Shown: piece after piece, positions 5,665 to 6,615 of the stretch | Position numbering within the stretch: the first letter of the stretch is position 1 | Layout: each line of letters opens with the position of its first letter | Assembly (NCBI GenBank): GCA_030150795.1 | Contig: JASLFF010000612.1 | Coordinates: forward strand, 1-6,615 | DNA from: Terriglobales bacterium | GTDB lineage: Bacteria; Acidobacteriota; Terriglobia; Terriglobales; Gp1-AA117 | Direction: 5' to 3' | Length of the DNA: 6,615 nucleotides | Made by a program: the position numbers and the translations under genes | Notes under the pieces: generated by a model | Databases searched by the model: none | The model's input: only the letters and a program-made list of their open reading frames with translations | Told to the model about the DNA's origin: nothing

Positions 5665-6615
5665 ATGCAAATCTCTGTAATCGGTTCGGGTTACGTGGGT
5701 CTGGTTGCAGCTACATGCTTAGCGGAGTTAGGTCATCAGGTAATTTGTGTCGACAGTGATTTAGCTAAAATTGCAGCCCTGAACGCCGGCGAACCCCTAA
5801 TCCATGAAGACTATTTACAAGAGCTATTAAGCCGGCACCGCGGCACTCGTCTTTCATTTTCCGCTGACCTCCAGGATGCAGCACGAAAATCGGTTGTGAT
5901 TTTCATCGCCGTGGGGACGCCCTCCGCGGAAAATGGCGCTGTTGACCTTTCCTGCGTGGAAGCCGTGGTGCAATCGCTCGCGGGCGCGATGAATGGATAC
6001 AAGATCATCGTGGAAAAGAGTACAGTTCCCGTCTACACAAGCGAACGGGTGCAAAATGCCTTGTCTTCCCAAGGGCGCACACAAGCGGATTTTGACGTTG
6101 TTTCCAATCCTGAATTTCTGCGCGAAGGAACCGCCGTTACCGACTTTCTTTATCCCGACAGGATTGTGGTGGGAGCCAGCAGTGAACGGGCAGCGGGAAC
6201 CATGCGCGAAATTTATGCTCCGCTGATTGACGGCTCTTACGCTCAGTTAGCCAGCGCGGTGCCCAAGCCGGAACCGGCACGTCCTGTCCCGATGTACATT
6301 GAGACGTCGCCGCGCAGCGCCGAGCTGATCAAGCATGCGTCCAATGCATTTCTGGCATTGAAGATCTCATTCATCAATGCTGTGGCAAGTTTTTGTGAAT
6401 CAGTGGGCGCAAACATTGAAGAGGTCTCAAAGGGCATTGGCAGTGATAGCCGTATCGGGCCGGAGTTTCTGCGCGCCGGCATCGGCTATGGCGGCTCATG
6501 CTTCCCCAAGGACGTGGCAGCGTTTCGCGCGGTGACGCACGAATTCGGATTTGAATTTCCATTGCTGGATGAGATCAAGAGAATCAATGACGAGCAGCGC
6601 GTCCGGTTTATCGGC
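5665..6615 (+). CDS. ugd: UDP-glucose 6-dehydrogenase, partial
   Basis: Cytoplasmic NAD-dependent enzyme that oxidises UDP-glucose in two steps to UDP-glucuronate, a precursor for acidic polysaccharides. The first 317 residues are present and the frame is open at the right edge; full-length enzymes are usually 430-470 aa. Visible are the N-terminal Rossmann motif GSGYVG (7-12) with Asp30 ending strand two, GTPS (84-87), EKSTVPV (117-123), SNPEFLREG (147-155), PDRIVVGA (164-171), SAELIKHASNAF (218-229, Lys223 and Asn227) and GGSCFPKD (276-283) with the nucleophile Cys279. Between YAPL (184-187) and SAE (218-220) there are about 17 residues more than in enzymes such as that of E. coli, rich in Pro. 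GDP-mannose dehydrogenase is related, but the overall motif set and the wording around Cys279 fit UDP-glucose dehydrogenase better. It is transcribed divergently from the polysaccharide operon. Confidence 0.93.
   Translation, partial: MQISVIGSGYVGLVAATCLAELGHQVICVDSDLAKIAALNAGEPLIHEDYLQELLSRHRGTRLSFSADLQDAARKSVVIFIAVGTPSAENGAVDLSCVEAVVQSLAGAMNGYKIIVEKSTVPVYTSERVQNALSSQGRTQADFDVVSNPEFLREGTAVTDFLYPDRIVVGASSERAAGTMREIYAPLIDGSYAQLASAVPKPEPARPVPMYIETSPRSAELIKHASNAFLALKISFINAVASFCESVGANIEEVSKGIGSDSRIGPEFLRAGIGYGGSCFPKDVAAFRAVTHEFGFEFPLLDEIKRINDEQRVRFIG

Overview
The window is part of a surface-polysaccharide (exopolysaccharide, capsule or O-antigen) locus of a Gram-negative-type bacterium. It has moderate GC, dense gene packing and no mobile elements. 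The style of the proteins, above all a UDP-glucose 6-dehydrogenase with a Pro-rich insertion before its SAELIKHASNAF motif and the look of the flippase N-terminus, reminds me of soil Acidobacteriota (Terriglobia). That assignment is from memory of family members and is tentative.

Layout: four genes are read leftward from a 710-bp divergent intergenic region. In transcription order they are a Wzz/GNVR-type chain-length regulator (4954 to 3641), a membrane polyprenyl-phosphate sugar-phosphotransferase (3615 to 2128), GDP-mannose 4,6-dehydratase gmd (1957 to 860), and the N-terminal 287 residues of a Wzx/MATE-type flippase (863 to beyond the left edge). The first two are 25 nt apart with the second gene's Shine-Dalgarno in the gap. 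The second and third are separated by about 170 bp that hold a hairpin and a possible internal promoter. The third and fourth overlap by 4 bp (ATGA). One gene is read rightward: UDP-glucose 6-dehydrogenase (5665 to beyond the right edge, 317 residues present).

Together the genes fit a Wzx/Wzy-dependent pathway. Gmd and UDP-glucose dehydrogenase supply activated sugars (GDP-4-keto-6-deoxymannose and UDP-glucuronate). The phosphotransferase loads the first sugar phosphate onto undecaprenyl phosphate. The flippase moves the finished repeat unit across the inner membrane, and the Wzz-like protein sets chain length. Polymerase, other glycosyltransferases, outer-membrane exporter and a GDP-keto-sugar reductase are not in the window and probably lie to the left or elsewhere.

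The protein-coding part is a conventional polysaccharide locus and I find no clearly new system in it. The less ordinary signals are non-coding: an 11-bp-phased CTTCCAA repeat array upstream of the leftward operon, a Shine-Dalgarno held in the loop of a hairpin before the UDP-glucose dehydrogenase start, and a few inverted repeats in the long divergent spacer.
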